Positions 1 to 11,655 of a stretch of DNA of 39,415 nucleotides are shown here, in pieces. The position numbers and the translations under genes are program-made. The notes below the pieces were generated by a model, which did not search any database, was not told where the DNA came from, and saw only the letters and a program-made list of their open reading frames with translations. The stretch spans positions 400,374 to 439,788 of the forward strand of contig WELB01000081.1 in assembly GCA_009602725.1 (NCBI GenBank), written 5' to 3'. This DNA comes from Spirogloea muscicola (Eukaryota; Streptophyta; Zygnematophyceae; Spirogloeales; Spirogloeaceae). Positions within the stretch are counted from its first letter, which is position 1. Every line of letters begins with the position of its first letter.

Positions 1-880
1 GCCGCCGCGGGCGGCGCGCAGGAGGCCATGGCGATCGGCGTCCGGGGGGGCTTTTTGCGGCGGCGGGCGAGCCGGCGGCGCCCAACGGGCCGCCCGACGG
101 AACGGCCCCAGAACGTTGATCAACGCCAGCCGTGGCGGCCACGCCACCACAAGGTGATCGGTATTGAGTGATGGAGAGCCTGAGTGGCCAAGTACAAAGG
201 CAAGCAAATCGACAGCTGTACTGACTTGCTGCTAGGCTGACCGGCTCAGTAACCAGGGGAAGAGCGAAGGCGCGCGGTGCGCATGGAGTGGCTAATTCAA
301 GCCAATACACTGGTCAGAAGAAGTAGTAGCACTTTGAAGAGCGAGGGGTGCAAAGGGTACCATGGTATGGCAAGGTCCACAAAGCCTCTACCGACACCAA
401 CCGTCTCTGAGGAAGAAAAGCTATGCCAGTGGTAAACGAATCAGCTCTTCCAATGTGTGGCAATGCCTGTGAGAGGCCAGCCCAAAAGAATGAACAAAGG
501 GTCGGAAGGTCCAAAAAACCCGAAACAACTCTCTACGACTTTTGCCAACGAACGCTCCATAATCTCTATTCCATGGAGAAGACGGTGATATTCCAGAAGA
601 GAGAAGGTGCTGTTCCCCAGGGGCGGCGGCTGGGCAGGGCCAGCCAGAAAGGAGGTATTAGGCGCTCTGGAAGCCAGCCAGCCCGTAATGGATGGACAAG
701 TCAAACACAAAAGCGCAAGTCTCAAGTGCCTGAGCTACATAGAGAATACTGTATGGCGTGAGAATTAGCTGCTTCATGTCTTGCTCTGAATTTCTGCAGA
801 ATGCGGTCCAGTAGAAGAATCTGCTAAATCTTTTCACTGTAACGTGCAACTGTTGGCTTCAGCTTCGCTGGAAGATGTCT
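1..880. other. Left window end, no gene supported
   Basis: 1-130 is a GC-rich fragment resembling R2. 270-330 shares the GTGCGCATG and AATTCAAGCCAATA segment with 24795-24835. A hairpin-motif copy is at about 468-500. The rest is unassigned. Confidence 0.4.
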
Positions 881-1606
881 GTCCAGTCTTCTAATTTCGG
901 AAGCGGCATGCTTGACCAGCAACAGCAAAGCGAGGCCAGTAGCAGGCATATGTCCTGCCATGTCATGTGAACAAAGATGTTGACATTGATCTCGCAACTG
1001 AGCAGTGCAGACGTGTCGCACAAGCAGTATGATTTTAATTAGCAAAAGTCTATGGCTCAACATCATCCTCAAGAGCAACACTGGTAAGTCAATCGGGATG
1101 CTGGATTGTGCAGGCAAAACTGTTGAATACTCATGAAAAAGAGTGTTGCGACAAGAGCAACGATGGACCGGTCACGAGTATCTGGTCCTTATTGAAGTTA
1201 AGCAGCCCTAGATGGAGCTTGAGCCTAAGGAGGTTGGTCCTCTACAAAGTCAAAAGTGACTAAGATGTGCTAACGGGCTTTCAGATAAGTACAAGGCTTG
1301 GATGATCCTTGCAAGAGGCCTCTCACTTCCCAGGCTGCCTTCATTCCAGCTGGGGAAGTGGGCGCAGCTAGCAGGAAGAGAGCGGGAGCAGGCAGGATCA
1401 TGAGTAGGGGGGGGAAGGCAGAGGGAGTTCGAGAGGAGTGACGATCCTGAATAGGATCTGAACACGTTGCCATGGCATAGCCTCTAAGAAGCTGCAGCTA
1501 CCTCCAAATTTCAAGTATGGTGGTGCTGCAACACTCTCAAAGAGCTCTCGTCATAGGCATGGTAAACGCTCTCACGGCCACTGCTCTTGAGTAATTGTCC
1601 ATATCG

Positions 1607-1915
1607 TCAAATTAGCGAGGCTGGCTGGCGAAACGCTGGTGCCAGCATCGTTGCACCAGTGCCGCCGCTGCCATCGCCGGCGACGCTTCCATAAAGACCA
1701 GCGGGGACGCTGGCGCCCTGGTAAGCCATGCCAGAGGGCACGCTGCCGGCGCGGTACAGGTTGGGGGCGTCGGCGCGGGAGGCTGAGGAGGCGGCGCGCC
1801 ACTGGCGGATATTCGCGGGCGCGCGCTGGGCGCCGCCTTGAGCCGCCTTCCACACGCGCTTCTTCACAAACCTCACCACCAGCGCCTTGACGACGTACTT
1901 GAGCAGGAAGCTCAT
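1607..1915 (-). CDS. Small basic/Gly-rich protein, family copy A (102 aa, intact)
   Basis: Function unknown; no family recognised. The 102 residues begin with MSFLLKYVVKALVVRFVKKR, a hydrophobic-basic segment that would form an amphipathic helix like an organellar targeting or membrane-binding sequence. A basic stretch with RQWR follows, then a Gly/Ser/Pro/Ala-rich tail containing PSGMAYQGASVPAG and ending in RQPASLI. I chose this ATG because it aligns with the starts of copies B, E and G and gives the same length. It is the most diverged copy: flanking DNA barely aligns with the other units, yet frame, length and C-terminal core are kept. That suggests protein-level constraint. It has a G-box at 2633-2642 upstream. 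Expression is unproven. Confidence 0.55.
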   Translation of the reverse strand: MSFLLKYVVKALVVRFVKKRVWKAAQGGAQRAPANIRQWRAASSASRADAPNLYRAGSVPSGMAYQGASVPAGLYGSVAGDGSGGTGATMLAPAFRQPASLI

Positions 1916-2632
1916 GGCGGGCTCGGGGTCGAAGCCGCAGCAACGAGCGAGCCCACCGAGCGCTGGGGGCTGAGGCTGGCTTGGGCGCAAGTGGTGTGGA
2001 GCACGGAGTCGCCGGCAGCCGATGGCCTTGGGAAGTGGAGGAGGGGTGTGCGGTGAAGCGAGTCGGAAGGCTGGCCAAGTGGGGCTTTATGAGCTGAGCA
2101 GCGTCCCACTCCCGGATGGACGAGGACGCGGTTGGGTTCGTTTGGAAGGAGGGGTGTGGGGGGCCGTCCGGGGGAGGCGACTAGTAAGCGGATAGAGAGC
2201 CAGACGGGAGGGAGGTGTGGGAGGGCGGGAGGGGGGAAAGAGCAGATACGGCCGGAGCTGGGGGCGGTGCCCTCTTGGCTGCCAAGAAGCTTCGCTTCTG
2301 GGGTCCTGTTCACACCGTTGAGCTGCCGCCTGCTGCCTAACGCTCAGCATCGAACGATTTCCGCCGGCCTCAATCGCTTCGTCCGCTTTGCCAGCATGGC
2401 AGAACCAGATTGCCAGCGTGACAAAGATATCGCGCAGTGGGTACTCACAAAGACAGGGCAGCACACCCCCCCGCACGCCCGGAGGCGGCGCGGCGCTTTC
2501 CTACCAGGTACGGCGCCGCCAGATTAGTCAACGAAGCCGTCAGAGATGAGCTTTCTAGCCAATTAATTGTCTCCGCGTGTCGCACTGCTATGGCTTACCT
2601 AGCGGCAGTTGGGTGCCTGATGCTTATCAGCT

Positions 2633-2642
2633 GCCACGTGGC
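2633..2642. promoter_or_regulatory. Palindromic G-box, unit A
   Basis: Perfect GCCACGTGGC about 720 bp upstream of copy A's ATG. A weak TATA-like CTATAAC lies about 45 bp further out. G-box cores (CACGTG) bind bZIP/bHLH factors in plants; the role here is inferred. Confidence 0.5.
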
Positions 2643-2689
2643 GGCGTGTTGTGCCATTGCTGATTGGCAGGTGGGCGACCGATGCTATA

Positions 2690-3085
2690 ACTGAAGGATC
2701 TCGTACACAGCAGGGGCGGCGCACGTGCGCGAAGTTGCCCCCCGGGCCCACTGGCGGCTGCCATAGGCTGCAGCCCCGAAGGTCGTGGGCGCCCACGGCG
2801 GCCCCGCCCTGTGCCCCGCCTGCTGCAGCAGCTCCTGGGGAGCGCTGGCTGTCCGCCGCCAAGGCAATCCCTCCCGAAGCGCAGGTCTATCGGCTTCGCA
2901 TGGCCTCCCTTCGTTCATGACTTTCCTGGGCTGGCCGATCACAGCCATCGCCCTCTACTCGAAGTGCCTTTCTCCCTTTCGTATCATGCGGACCCCGCAC
3001 CTTCTCCCGGGCACCCGGCTGCTGCTACCCAACACACGCTCTCTTTCACCTTGTTCAACTGCATGTGGGCTGGTCTTCTCGGCCA
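2690..3085 (+). repeat. GC-rich repeat R2, copy 1
   Basis: Contains GGGCGCCCAC, a TGCTGCAGCAG-like block, TTCGCATGGCCTCCCTTCG, a GGGCACCCGGCTGCTGC block and a TTTCACCTTGTTCA block, shared with 6580-6920 and 18900-19460. No convincing gene. Confidence 0.55.
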
Positions 3086-4146
3086 CGCCCACTTTGTTGA
3101 AGCTGCTTCTACCTCCACCGGCCCCACAGGCCCAAGTGCCGTGTAAATATCGGCCATCTGCGGCCTGCCAAGTGGGGGCCCCTGCGGCGCATGCCGGCTG
3201 CGAAGCACGTTGAGTCTCCGGGAGCGCTCAGTAGGTGCTCATTGGCGTGTCCAGACGGCGGCACCGTCTGAAGGCCGTTTCCAGCGCTCGCCAGTTGACG
3301 AGCCATGTGTCCTCTCTCATCATATTGATGACCACTTCGCATTTCCGACTTCATGCAACGACTCATCACTACCTCCGTCTCTGGGGCGAACGGTCGTGCA
3401 GGACTTACAGAGGAAGGAGCAGAACTTGTTTCCAAGTTTTCACACCAAGGAGCTCCTTATGTATGTGGTGTCATAGGACACAGCGTGCAGCCCATGCAAG
3501 TGATGAACAGTTAGCAACTTTTGAGCAACCTCGGTCCACTGCCCTACATCGAGTGATCTTTATCAGCAGTCCACATTCCGCTTTGGATTTCGCCAAGCAC
3601 TTCCTTGCAGTAAATCGTCATCACTCTCGTCCTGGATGATCAATCAAAGGAAAAGGAAGATGTCGACTTACAGTGCAGGGGAATGTGTCCTGTAGGCCGG
3701 CTGCTGTGTCATTTCTCCACACAGCAAACTGTCTGGCATGAGGAACTCCGTCAGTGCGCGCGGCGTGCTTGGCAGCAGGTGCAAAGCGAGGCTAGTGTAG
3801 GGCGTGTGTCCAGATGGATATGAGGCACTAGAAAATCTCAGAAGTGCTATATCGAGTGAGCATGCAGCGATATGTTGTAGACGCAGCGGCTTGTTCATGA
3901 CAGGAGTTCATAAGTAAGCAATCTCGTCTAGTGCGATCCACAGGTAAATAGTAGAGATACGGCCAAGTCTCTTTGTCATGAGAGAGTCGTATACAAGAGA
4001 AAGAGACCAGTCACGAGCATGTGGTCCTACTTGTATCCGAGCAGCCCTACTAAGTGCTTGAGGTTTCCAAAAGACTCAAGCCTTCTATACCATGTATTGC
4101 TGCTGTGCCTAAGGGACTACAAAGCTTGTCTTGCACAAGAGGCTAT

Positions 4147-4151
4147 TTACA
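4147..4151 (-). terminator. TGTAA, candidate polyadenylation signal of copy B
   Basis: TGTAA (read on the minus strand) about 245 bp after the stop, inside a conserved block. TGTAA is the usual green-algal poly(A) signal. The same element occurs at 16138-16142 (E), 10533-10537 (D) and 22969-22973 (G). Confidence 0.35.
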
Positions 4152-4398
4152 TCTCATGCTACTTCCAGCCCAGCTGGTAAAGCCGGCAAGAGCAGGTAGG
4201 AGTAGGACAGGAGCAGGCAGGGAGACAAGGGGAACGCGACGAGCGAGGGAAGAGAAGGGCCGAATCTCCCATGCCATGGCCTCCGAGATGCTGCAGCTGC
4301 CTCCCAAAATAAAACGAAAGCAGGCGGCCGCTTCTCCAGAAGCGTGAGCTATAGGCTCGGGAAATGCATGGCCTCGTCCGAAGTGGTTGTTACTGCCG

Positions 4399-4707
4399 TC
4401 ACATCCACGAGGCTGGCTGCCGATACGCCGGCGCCGGCATTGTTGCACCAGTGCCGCCGCTACCACCGCCGGCGACGCTTCCGTAGGCACCAGCGGGGAC
4501 GCTGGCGCCCTGGTAAGCCATGCCAGAGGGCACGCTGCCGCCGCGGCACAGGTTGGAGGCGCCGGTCTGGGAGGTGGAGGAGGCGCCGCGCCACCGGCGG
4601 ATGGTTGCGGGCCCGCGCCGCGCTCCACGCTGAGCCGCTGTTCCCATGCGCTTCCTCAGATACCTCAACACCACCTGCCTGGCGATGCTTATCAGCACGT
4701 AGTGCAT
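4399..4707 (-). CDS. Small basic/Gly-rich protein, family copy B (102 aa, intact)
   Basis: Function unknown. The protein starts MHYVLISIARQVVLRYLRKR, an amphipathic positively charged helix, followed by RRWRGASSTSQTG, then PSGMAYQGASVPAG and a Gly-rich end (VAGGGSGGTGA, then RQPASWM). Same length as copies A and E. It sits inside unit B, about 480 bp downstream of the palindromic G-box at 5184-5193, and a TGTAA element lies about 245 bp beyond its stop. Closest relative in the window is copy E, its partner in the segmental duplication. Could be a genuine small-protein gene or the cargo of a non-autonomous mobile element. Confidence 0.55.
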   Translation of the reverse strand: MHYVLISIARQVVLRYLRKRMGTAAQRGARRGPATIRRWRGASSTSQTGASNLCRGGSVPSGMAYQGASVPAGAYGSVAGGGSGGTGATMPAPAYRQPASWM

Positions 4708-5183
4708 TGTGGGGCAGCCCGGTCGCCGGTGCGGGCCGGAGCTGGCGGGGCGAGGCTAGCTTGGGCGCGGAAGTAGAGAGAACGAACGAGCTGATACTAA
4801 GTAAGGCGATGGCTGCGAGAGGCCGGCCCAGAGGGGCTGGACAAGGCCAAGGCGCGAAGGTGCGGGGAGGGGCTGCTGGGCTCCTGCGGGGGCGGCTTGC
4901 GGCAAGGCTTGGTGAGGAGGGGAGGCGGTGTGCGGGAGGCGAGGAAGAGTGGCTCTAGTTGGGGCCAAGTAGGGGTTTTGAGCTGGGCAGCGCCCCTCGG
5001 GTCCACGGGGGGCGGACCCTGGGGGGGAGGGACCCCCGCCCCCGACCAGGGGAGGCTTCTGGTAAGCGGACACACTGACCGAGGGGAAGGGGAGGGGCGG
5101 GGGGGACGAGGGTGGTAGGACCGGTGCCAGCGCCCCGGAGCTGCCAGGGCTCCTTGACTGCTTCTTTGACTTCCCCTGCGGCC

Positions 5184-5245
5184 GCCACGTGGCAGATGCT
5201 CGCTCAACCGTGTACTTGCCTCTTAGAGAGTCAGTCACATATATA
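5184..5245 (-). promoter_or_regulatory. Promoter of unit B: G-box (5184-5193) and TATA-like site
   Basis: GCCACGTGGC is followed outward by a TATATAAAGG stretch near 5236, about 480-530 bp upstream of the copy B ATG. Confidence 0.5.
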
Positions 5246-6490
5246 AAGGTTGGTCAAGAAATCTAGCTGCGCCGATTGGGCGGAGGCCGCATCGTTTGGT
5301 GTGCCTTTTCCTTTTCCTGGCCCCTTCTCGTACTTTGTTCATTGTTTTCTGAGCTGGCTTTTCCCAGCCCCTATCCTTAATGGGCGAGCCCTTCTCTCTT
5401 TTCCAATTTCCACTTTACGTCATTTCTTTTGGGTTGACCGCTTGCGTCCTTCCTTCTTTCCCTCGATTGCTTTTTCCTCGAAGCGCGGCCAGATTGATTG
5501 GTGGCTGGGAGAGGCCAGCCCAAAGGAATGGACAACGAGCTGTTAACGAGCTGTTTCTTCCTGTCCTGCCGTAGACCTCGTGCCCTCCCTGGACCTTGAA
5601 CTAAGTTCGAAGGGGCCAGAAACTCGCCAAAGCTGCGGGTTTGAGAGGCCAATTTAAGAGGGAATGAACAAGGTCCAGGGCAACCTCATTCCTGGGCTGG
5701 CCAAGCACAGCCATCGCCCTCTACTGGAAGAGTCTCTCTCAATGGCACGCTCCGAATGGACCTTGTCCATTCTACTCTGGCTGGCTTTCCACGGCCTCGC
5801 CCATTTGTGGGACCCCAGCCCAGAAGCAGGTCTTTCAACGCAAGGCAAATGGCCGTGAGAGGCCAGCCCAAAGGGTTGCGCAAGGTCTAAAAAGGCCAGA
5901 AGGCGCAAGAAGGAGGATACTATACTCCATGACTTCAGCAAGTGGGCGTTCAATAACCTCTAGTCAGCAAGTGCAGATCAGAGGGAAAGGGAATGCGTCG
6001 CCCTGACGGACCCTGCAGGCAGGAGGCAGCAGCCAAGGTGCGGCCTGCCCGCAAGTGGAACGGCAAATGCCAAGGACTGCGGCAGGAGATGGCCCTTTCA
6101 GACCTTGTACATGCCCTTTGAGCTGGCCTCTCACAGCCATTTCCTTGCAGCGCTCTTCCTCCCACAAGGGAATGCGCAGCCATCGCGTTGCTTCTGTATA
6201 GCAATTTCTTGCTCGTTACACTAATGCCTCTTAAGAGAAAGGAGAAGCTCTTGCAAAGCGGCTGAGGGCTGTGAAAAGAGAAATGAACAGCTCATCCAAC
6301 GCTAGGCAAGGGCTGTAAGCTCATCCCAAGGGTGCGAGGACTGTGGAAAGCCTGCCCGAAAAGAGTGGACAAGGTCCGAAGCCAGCCCGAAGACATGAAC
6401 AAGGTCTGAAAGAGCCAATAGAGCTGCATCTTCTCATTTACTGAGGACGACAGGAGCGCAAGACGCAGCAGAGTTTTCAAAGTGCCAATG
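5245..6490. repeat. R3-rich spacer of module 1
   Basis: Contains several hairpin motifs in both orientations (around 5500, 5690, 5785, 5855, 6115, 6345) and a minus-strand coding-like R3 tail (5957-6090) ending SDLHLLTRGY-stop. No independent gene supported. Confidence 0.6.
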
Positions 6491-7080
6491 ACTGTCCATC
6501 ATCCAAATTCACAAACGTATTCACGCTGTTTTGCATTCACTGACGCAAAGTAGGCGTCGGCCTTGACGTGACAAGTGCGAGCAGTGAGCGGGGGCGGCGC
6601 TTGTGGGCGCGACGTCGCCCACCGGCGGCCGCCATGGCTGCTGCCCCGCAGGTTGTAGGCGCCCACATTGGCATGGCTGCCCCCTCCTGCGCCGCCTGCT
6701 GCGGCAGCGCCTGGCGACCCCATGATCTCGGACGGCTCCGCTTGGCCTTCCTTCGGTATCATACGCGCCACGCACCTTCTCTAGGGCACCCGGCTGCTGC
6801 CTCCTCCATGTGCTCACCTGGCCTCTCTGGTGCTGTGCCACTTTTAACGTTCGCTCTCCTTCGCCTTGTTCATCCTTTTGTGGGGTGGTCTTCACAGCTG
6901 TCGCCCTCTTGAGATATGAAAGTGCTCTCCCATTGAAGGTAGGGGGTGGGAAAGGCCAGCCCAAAAAGAATGGACAAGGTCCGAAGAGCCGGAAGGCGCC
7001 TAAAACTACACAGCTAGACACAAGACTACCGCAGATTGAAGCTTAGTAACCACGAGTGAGCAGCAGCAAGTCGGAGTTTT
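6490..7080 (+). repeat. GC-rich repeat R2, copy 2 (module 1 spacer)
   Basis: Begins with the TTCACGCTGTTTTGCAT segment also at 18831, followed by the R2 blocks. Ends with a hairpin motif and a minus-strand SDLLLLTRGY-stop remnant near 7045. Confidence 0.55.
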
Positions 7081-9360
7081 ACAAAGCTCCTTCTACCTGC
7101 ACCAGCCCCACTGGCCCAGCGGAAGTCGACCATTTGCCATCTGCCGGCCAATTGCGGCCTGCCAAGAGGGAGGCCTTGCGGCTCATGCCGGCTGCGAAGC
7201 ACGTCGAGCCTCCTTGAGCGCTCAGTAGCTGCTCACTGGCATTTCCAGATGGCAGCGCGGCGGGGAGCTTGGCGCCTGAAGGTCCTCCTTCAACGGTCGC
7301 CATTTGCCGCCTTGTCATGTGTCCGCTCTCACTACATTTAGCAATAACATTAGATTCTGTCTTCATGCGGTCTATGCCGATCTTTATTTCATTTGATTTG
7401 CGTAAGAAAGTCAGTCAATGATCTGGACTGACGGGATTTGGACCTTTGTATGTCAATATCACAAAATGGATGCCTTGTCACTTGGCGATACTCCAAGAGG
7501 GATCTTCTGAGAAGTCAAAAAGCTCAAGGTCTTTCTTTTTCACGCTTGTACTTCAATCAAAGAACAATCCAATACCGCTTCTAAACTACCAAAATCTGGG
7601 TATCATAGCAAAATATACGAAGAAAGTGATAGAAGCCATTTGTCCAGTGGTCCCTTAAGGTGCCTCTAATGGTTCCGAAGTAATCCAACATCAAGGTGAA
7701 CAGTCTGCCCCTAAGAACTACAAACTGTCTGAATTGGTAGAAAGTCAGAACTGTGTACAGGGAAGTGCTTATTAACTGGTAAGGCAGACAATGAAACAGA
7801 AATCAAGGGTATCGCCCACCTTGATCTCTGGGAGCAAGGTCGTGTAGGACCTCCAGAGAAAGGAACAGGACACAATTTCCAAGTATCCAAATCAAGGACC
7901 TTCTCCCTATGTTGCTCCAAAGGACAAAATGTGCAGTGCAGCCTATGCAGGTGACGACAGCCATTACCATGACCTACTCTTGAGCACCTTCGGTCCTCTG
8001 CACTTTATTTGATGATCTCTATCAGCACAATGTTTTGAAGCCCTAAATTGATTTCGCCAGATACTTCTTCCCAGTGAAGCCTCAATGCCCTCGCTTTGGA
8101 TGATCAGAGACAAGATATAGACTGACAGTGCAGAGGAGCCGGCCTTGTAGGCTGTGTACCCCAGCTGCTGTGTCATTTTTCCACACAGCAAGCAGTCCGG
8201 TATGAGGGACTTCGTCACTGCGCACGGCATGCTTGGCAGCAGGTGCAAAGCGAGGCTAGTGGTAGGGTGTGTGTCCAGATGGGTCAGAGGCACAAGACTA
8301 TTGGGAACGTGCTTAGTCGTGTGGACAGTGCAGCCGAATCTCAATATAATGAGCTGCTTGTCCGTTGCAGATAGTTACAAGCAGGCAAGAGCAGGTAGGA
8401 GCAGGGCAGGAGCTGGCAGGGAGACAAGAGGAGAGCGACGAGGGAGCGGAAGAGAAGGGCCGAATCTCTCATAGATGGGCCTCCGAGATGCTGCAGCCGC
8501 CTCCCAAATGAAACGTGAGCAGGCTGCCGCTCCCCAAAAGCGTGAGTAATTGGCTCGGTAAGTGCATGGGCTCGTACGAAGTGGTAATTACGGCCGTCAA
8601 ATCATTTAGGCTGGCTGCCGCAACGCCGGCGCCAGCATCGTTGCACCAGTGCCGCCGCTGCCACCGCAGGCGCCGCTTCCGTGAACACCATCCGGGCCGC
8701 TGGCACCCTGGTAAGCCACGCCCTGAACTCGAAGACCTGATGCTCGACCCAGCTGCCGGAGCAGTACAAAGTAGGGGCGTTGGTCTAGAAGGTGGAGGAG
8801 GCGCCGCGCCACCGGCCTATGGTCGCGGGCCTGCGCAGCGCTCCACGCTGAGCCGCGGTTCTCGTGCCCTTCCTTACGACCGCCCTCACCACCAGCGCGA
8901 CGAGTCTTATCGCCAGGCCGTGCATTGTAGGGACGCCGCTGCGGGCTGGGGCTGGCGGGCCGAAACTGGCTTGGGCGCGATTGTAGAGGAGAAAGGACGA
9001 GCTGAGTCGAAGCGAGGCGATGGCTGTGAGAGGTCGGGCCCAAAAGGCCTGGGCAAGGCCAGGCGCGATGGTGCGGGGGGGGGCTGCTGGGCTCCTGCGG
9101 CGGCGGCTTGCGGCAAGGCTTGGCGAGGAGGAGAAGGCGGTGTGGGGGAGGAGCGGAGAGTGGCTCGTTGCTGGGCCCAAGTGGGCTTTTTGAGCTGGGC
9201 AGCGCACCCCCCCCTGTTCCCGTGGAGGGGGTGGGTCCGAGGTGGGGGCGGGGCCCCCCCCGCCCCGCCCTGGTGAGGCAGACGGTCAACGGTCAATGCA
9301 GCGGGTCGGCACCGGTCAACTTGTGCTTCCGCGGCCGCCACGTGGCGGATGCCGGCATGC
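7080..9360 (-). repeat. Repeat unit C
   Basis: Same organisation as unit B, with a distinct 3' tail (7380-7960) that matches unit F at 19760-20330. Carries broken copy C. Its 5' end abuts unit D head-to-head. Confidence 0.7.
8606..8925 (-). pseudogene. Small-protein family copy C, broken (nonsense codon plus frameshift)
   Basis: The N-terminal part (46 codons, 8785-8925, starting MHGLAIRLVALVV) stops at TAG, where intact copies have CAG in the STSQTG region. An extra stretch of about 20 bp follows relative to intact copies, so the C-terminal half (VAYQGASGPDG onward, ending LRQPA at 8606) lies in another frame. It could still express a 46-residue amphipathic basic peptide, but I call it a pseudogene. 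Head-to-head with copy D. Confidence 0.55.
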
Positions 9361-9432
9361 AGCCACTCATAAATAATTTCCTCTTCAGATTCAACCCCGC
9401 GATTAACACTACATGAGCGTCTGCCACGTGGC
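9337..9432. promoter_or_regulatory. Shared divergent promoter of units C and D
   Basis: Two perfect G-boxes (9337-9346 and 9423-9432) enclose a short AT-richer spacer with CATAAATAAT near 9368, in the only non-GC-rich stretch between the two head-to-head units. Probably a bidirectional promoter. Confidence 0.5.
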
Positions 9433-11605
9433 GCTCGCAGAGGAGGGAGCCCGCCAGATGTGGACCCGCTGCGTTGACCCGACTAGGGGTGCGTGGACCG
9501 GCACCAAAAGTCGCCGCGCCGGGGGGCGGCCGTGCCCGCACCGGTTCCAATCCCCCCTCTCCCTCCCCCATTCTCTCCCTCCCCGCTGTCAGAGTATCCG
9601 CTTACCGGATGCCTCCCCTTGTCGTTGCGGGGGGCGCCCGCAGCCCCGGACCACCCCCCCCGTGGAACCGGCGAGGGCGCTGCCCAGCTCAAAAGCCCCA
9701 CTTGGCCCCAGCAACGAGCCACTCTCCGCTCCTCCCCCACACCGCCATCTCCTCCTCGCCAAGCCTTGCCGCAAGCCGCCGCCGCAGTAGCCCAGCAGCC
9801 CCTCCCCGCACCGTCGCGCCTGGCCTTGCCCAGGCCCTTTGGGCCCGGCCTCTCACACCCATCGCCTCGCTTCGACTCAGCTCGTCCTTTCTCCTCTACT
9901 GTCGCGCCCAAGCCAGTTCTCCGCCCGCCAGCCCCGGCCCGCAGCGGCGTCCCCACAATGCACGGCCTGGCGATAAGACTTGTCGCGCTGGTGGTGAGGG
10001 CGGTCGTAAGGAAGGGCACGAGAACAGCGGCTCAGCGTGGAGCGCGGCGCAGGCCCGCGACCATCCGCCGGTGGCGCGGCTCCTCCTCCACCTTCTAGAC
10101 CAACGCCCCTACTTTATACTGCTCCGGCAGCTGGGTCGAGCATCAGGTTTTCGAGTTCAGGGCGTGGCTTACCAGGGTGCCAGCGGCCCGGATGGTGTTC
10201 ACGGAAGCGGCGCCTGCGGTGGCAGCGGCGGCACTGGTGCAACGATGCTGGCGCCGGCGTTGCGGCAGCCAGCCTAAATGATTTGACGGCCGTAATTACC
10301 ACTTCGTACGAGCCGATGCACTTACCGAGCCAATTACTCACGCTTTTGGGGATCGGCAGCCTGCTCACGTTTCATTTGGGAGGCGGCTGCAGCATCTCGG
10401 AGGCCCATCTATGAGAGATTCGGCCCTTCTCTTCCGCTCCCTCGTCGCTCTCCTCTTGTCTCCCTGCCAGCTCCTGCCCTGCTCCTACCTGCTCTTGCCT
10501 GCTTTACCAGCTGGGCTGGAAGTAGCATGGGATGTAAATAGCATGTAGTGCTCGACAACCTTTGTAGTCCCCAAGGCACAGGAGCACTACTTGGTACAGA
10601 AGGCTTGAGTATTTTGAAAACTCCTCAAGCACACATCAAGGCTGCTAAGATACAACGACCACATGCTCGTAACTGGTCTCTTTTTCTTGTATACGACTCT
10701 CTCATAACAAGGAGACTCGGCAATAATGGGTTCTGCTATGTACCTGTGGAGTTGCACTAGACGAGAATGCTTAGCTACAAACTCCTGCCCTGGACAAGCC
10801 GCAGCTTCAATGGTATACGCTGCATGCTCACTCGACTTAGCACAATCTCAGGTCGCTTGTGCCTCATAACCATCTGGACACACGCCCTACACTAGCCTCA
10901 TGTTGCACCTGCTGCCAAGCATGCCGCGGGCACTGACGGAGTCCCTCATGCCAGACTGCTGGCTGTGGGAAGAAATGACACAGCAGCAGGCACACGGCAC
11001 AGAACAGCAGCAGGACCGGCTCCTCTGCACGGCACTCCATTTTCCTTTTAGATTGATCATAGAGGATGAGGCAATGACGGTGTACTATAAGGAAGGGCTT
11101 GGCGAGTTCAAAAGCGGGATGTGAAATGCTGATGAATATCACTCAACGTAGGGCAGTAGAAAGAAGGTGCTCAAGAGTAGCTTAATGTTCATCTCTTGCA
11201 TGAGCGGCGCACTTTGACCTCTGACACCACAGACAGAACGAGCTCCTTGAAGTGAAACGAGGATTGTAGTCTGCTCTTTTCTTTAGAAGTCCTGCACGAC
11301 CTCTTTTCCAAAGGATCCAGGTGGTGAGGAATGCTCGCATGAAGGCAGAAAATGAAGTGGTTATTCAGTATGGTGCGAGCGGACGAGTCGTCAAGGTGGC
11401 AACTGGCGAGCGCTGGAGGACGGGATCCAGACGCTGAGAGCTCCCCGCCGGCGCCACCGTCTGGACGCACGTATAAGCGCTCACGGACATTCAACGTGCT
11501 CCGCACCCGGCATGCTGCGCAAGGGCCCCCTTTGTATGGCCGATATTGAAACTGCAATTGGGCCTGTGGGGCTGGTGGAGGCAGCTCCAACGTACTCTCG
11601 GAAGC
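9365..11605 (+). repeat. Repeat unit D
   Basis: Plus-strand unit with G-box, GC-rich leader, broken copy D and a 3' tail to about 11605 (ends near GGAGGCAGCTCCAAC). Up to about 10505 it matches unit C (inverted); beyond that it matches unit G. Confidence 0.7.
9958..10277 (+). pseudogene. Small-protein family copy D, broken (same lesions as C)
   Basis: The ATG at 9958 opens 46 codons (MHGLAIRLVALVV to RRWRGSSSTF) and then the same TAG as in copies C and F. The roughly 20-bp extra sequence found in C follows, with the downstream half open in a different frame to 10277. DNA identity to copy C around the lesions is very high, although D's 3' flank matches unit G instead. This suggests the two arms of the C/D inverted pair were homogenised. 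Confidence 0.55.
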
Positions 11606-11655
11606 CATTGTATTAAGTGCTTCTATCTTGCAAAGCAACGATACTAACCAAAGAC

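Larger units (their letters stand above)
880..2690 (-). repeat. Repeat unit A (diverged)
   Basis: Carries ORF copy A. Order matches the other units: leader and promoter at the right (2080-2690), ORF, then a 3' region with weak matches to unit B (CTGGTAAAG-type stretch near 1340-1400 and the GTCACGAG...TGGTCC stretch near 1170-1190). Divergence is much larger than among B-G. Borders are estimates by eye. Confidence 0.5.
3085..5245 (-). repeat. Repeat unit B
   Basis: About 2.15 kb. From right to left it holds a TATA-like site, the G-box, a GC-rich leader, the ORF, the TGTAA element, and a long 3' tail with CATGAGG..ACTCCGTCA and TCGTGCAGGACTT segments shared with the other units. The outer 3' border (near GCCCCACAGGCCCA) coincides with the ends of units D and G. 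Direct match to unit E. Confidence 0.7.
3085..11605. repeat. Segmental duplication, module 1 (B-spacer-C-D)
   Basis: Order and orientation of B (minus), R3/R2 spacer, C (minus) and D (plus) are repeated at 14960-24055. Matching unique-looking tails pair B with E, C with F and D with G, so the whole block was duplicated rather than single units. Confidence 0.65.

Noticed and set aside
5250-5546. Open frame with hydrophobic N-terminus
   Set aside because: Lies wholly in repeated R3/unit sequence; the duplicate at 17460 does not keep the frame.
9474-10277. Long Pro/Arg/Ala-rich open frames over the leaders of the small-protein units (also 8515-9276, 16434-17171, 22052-22678)
   Set aside because: They are GC-driven frames through leader and ORF in wrong registers; they start at different points and are not conserved between units as protein.
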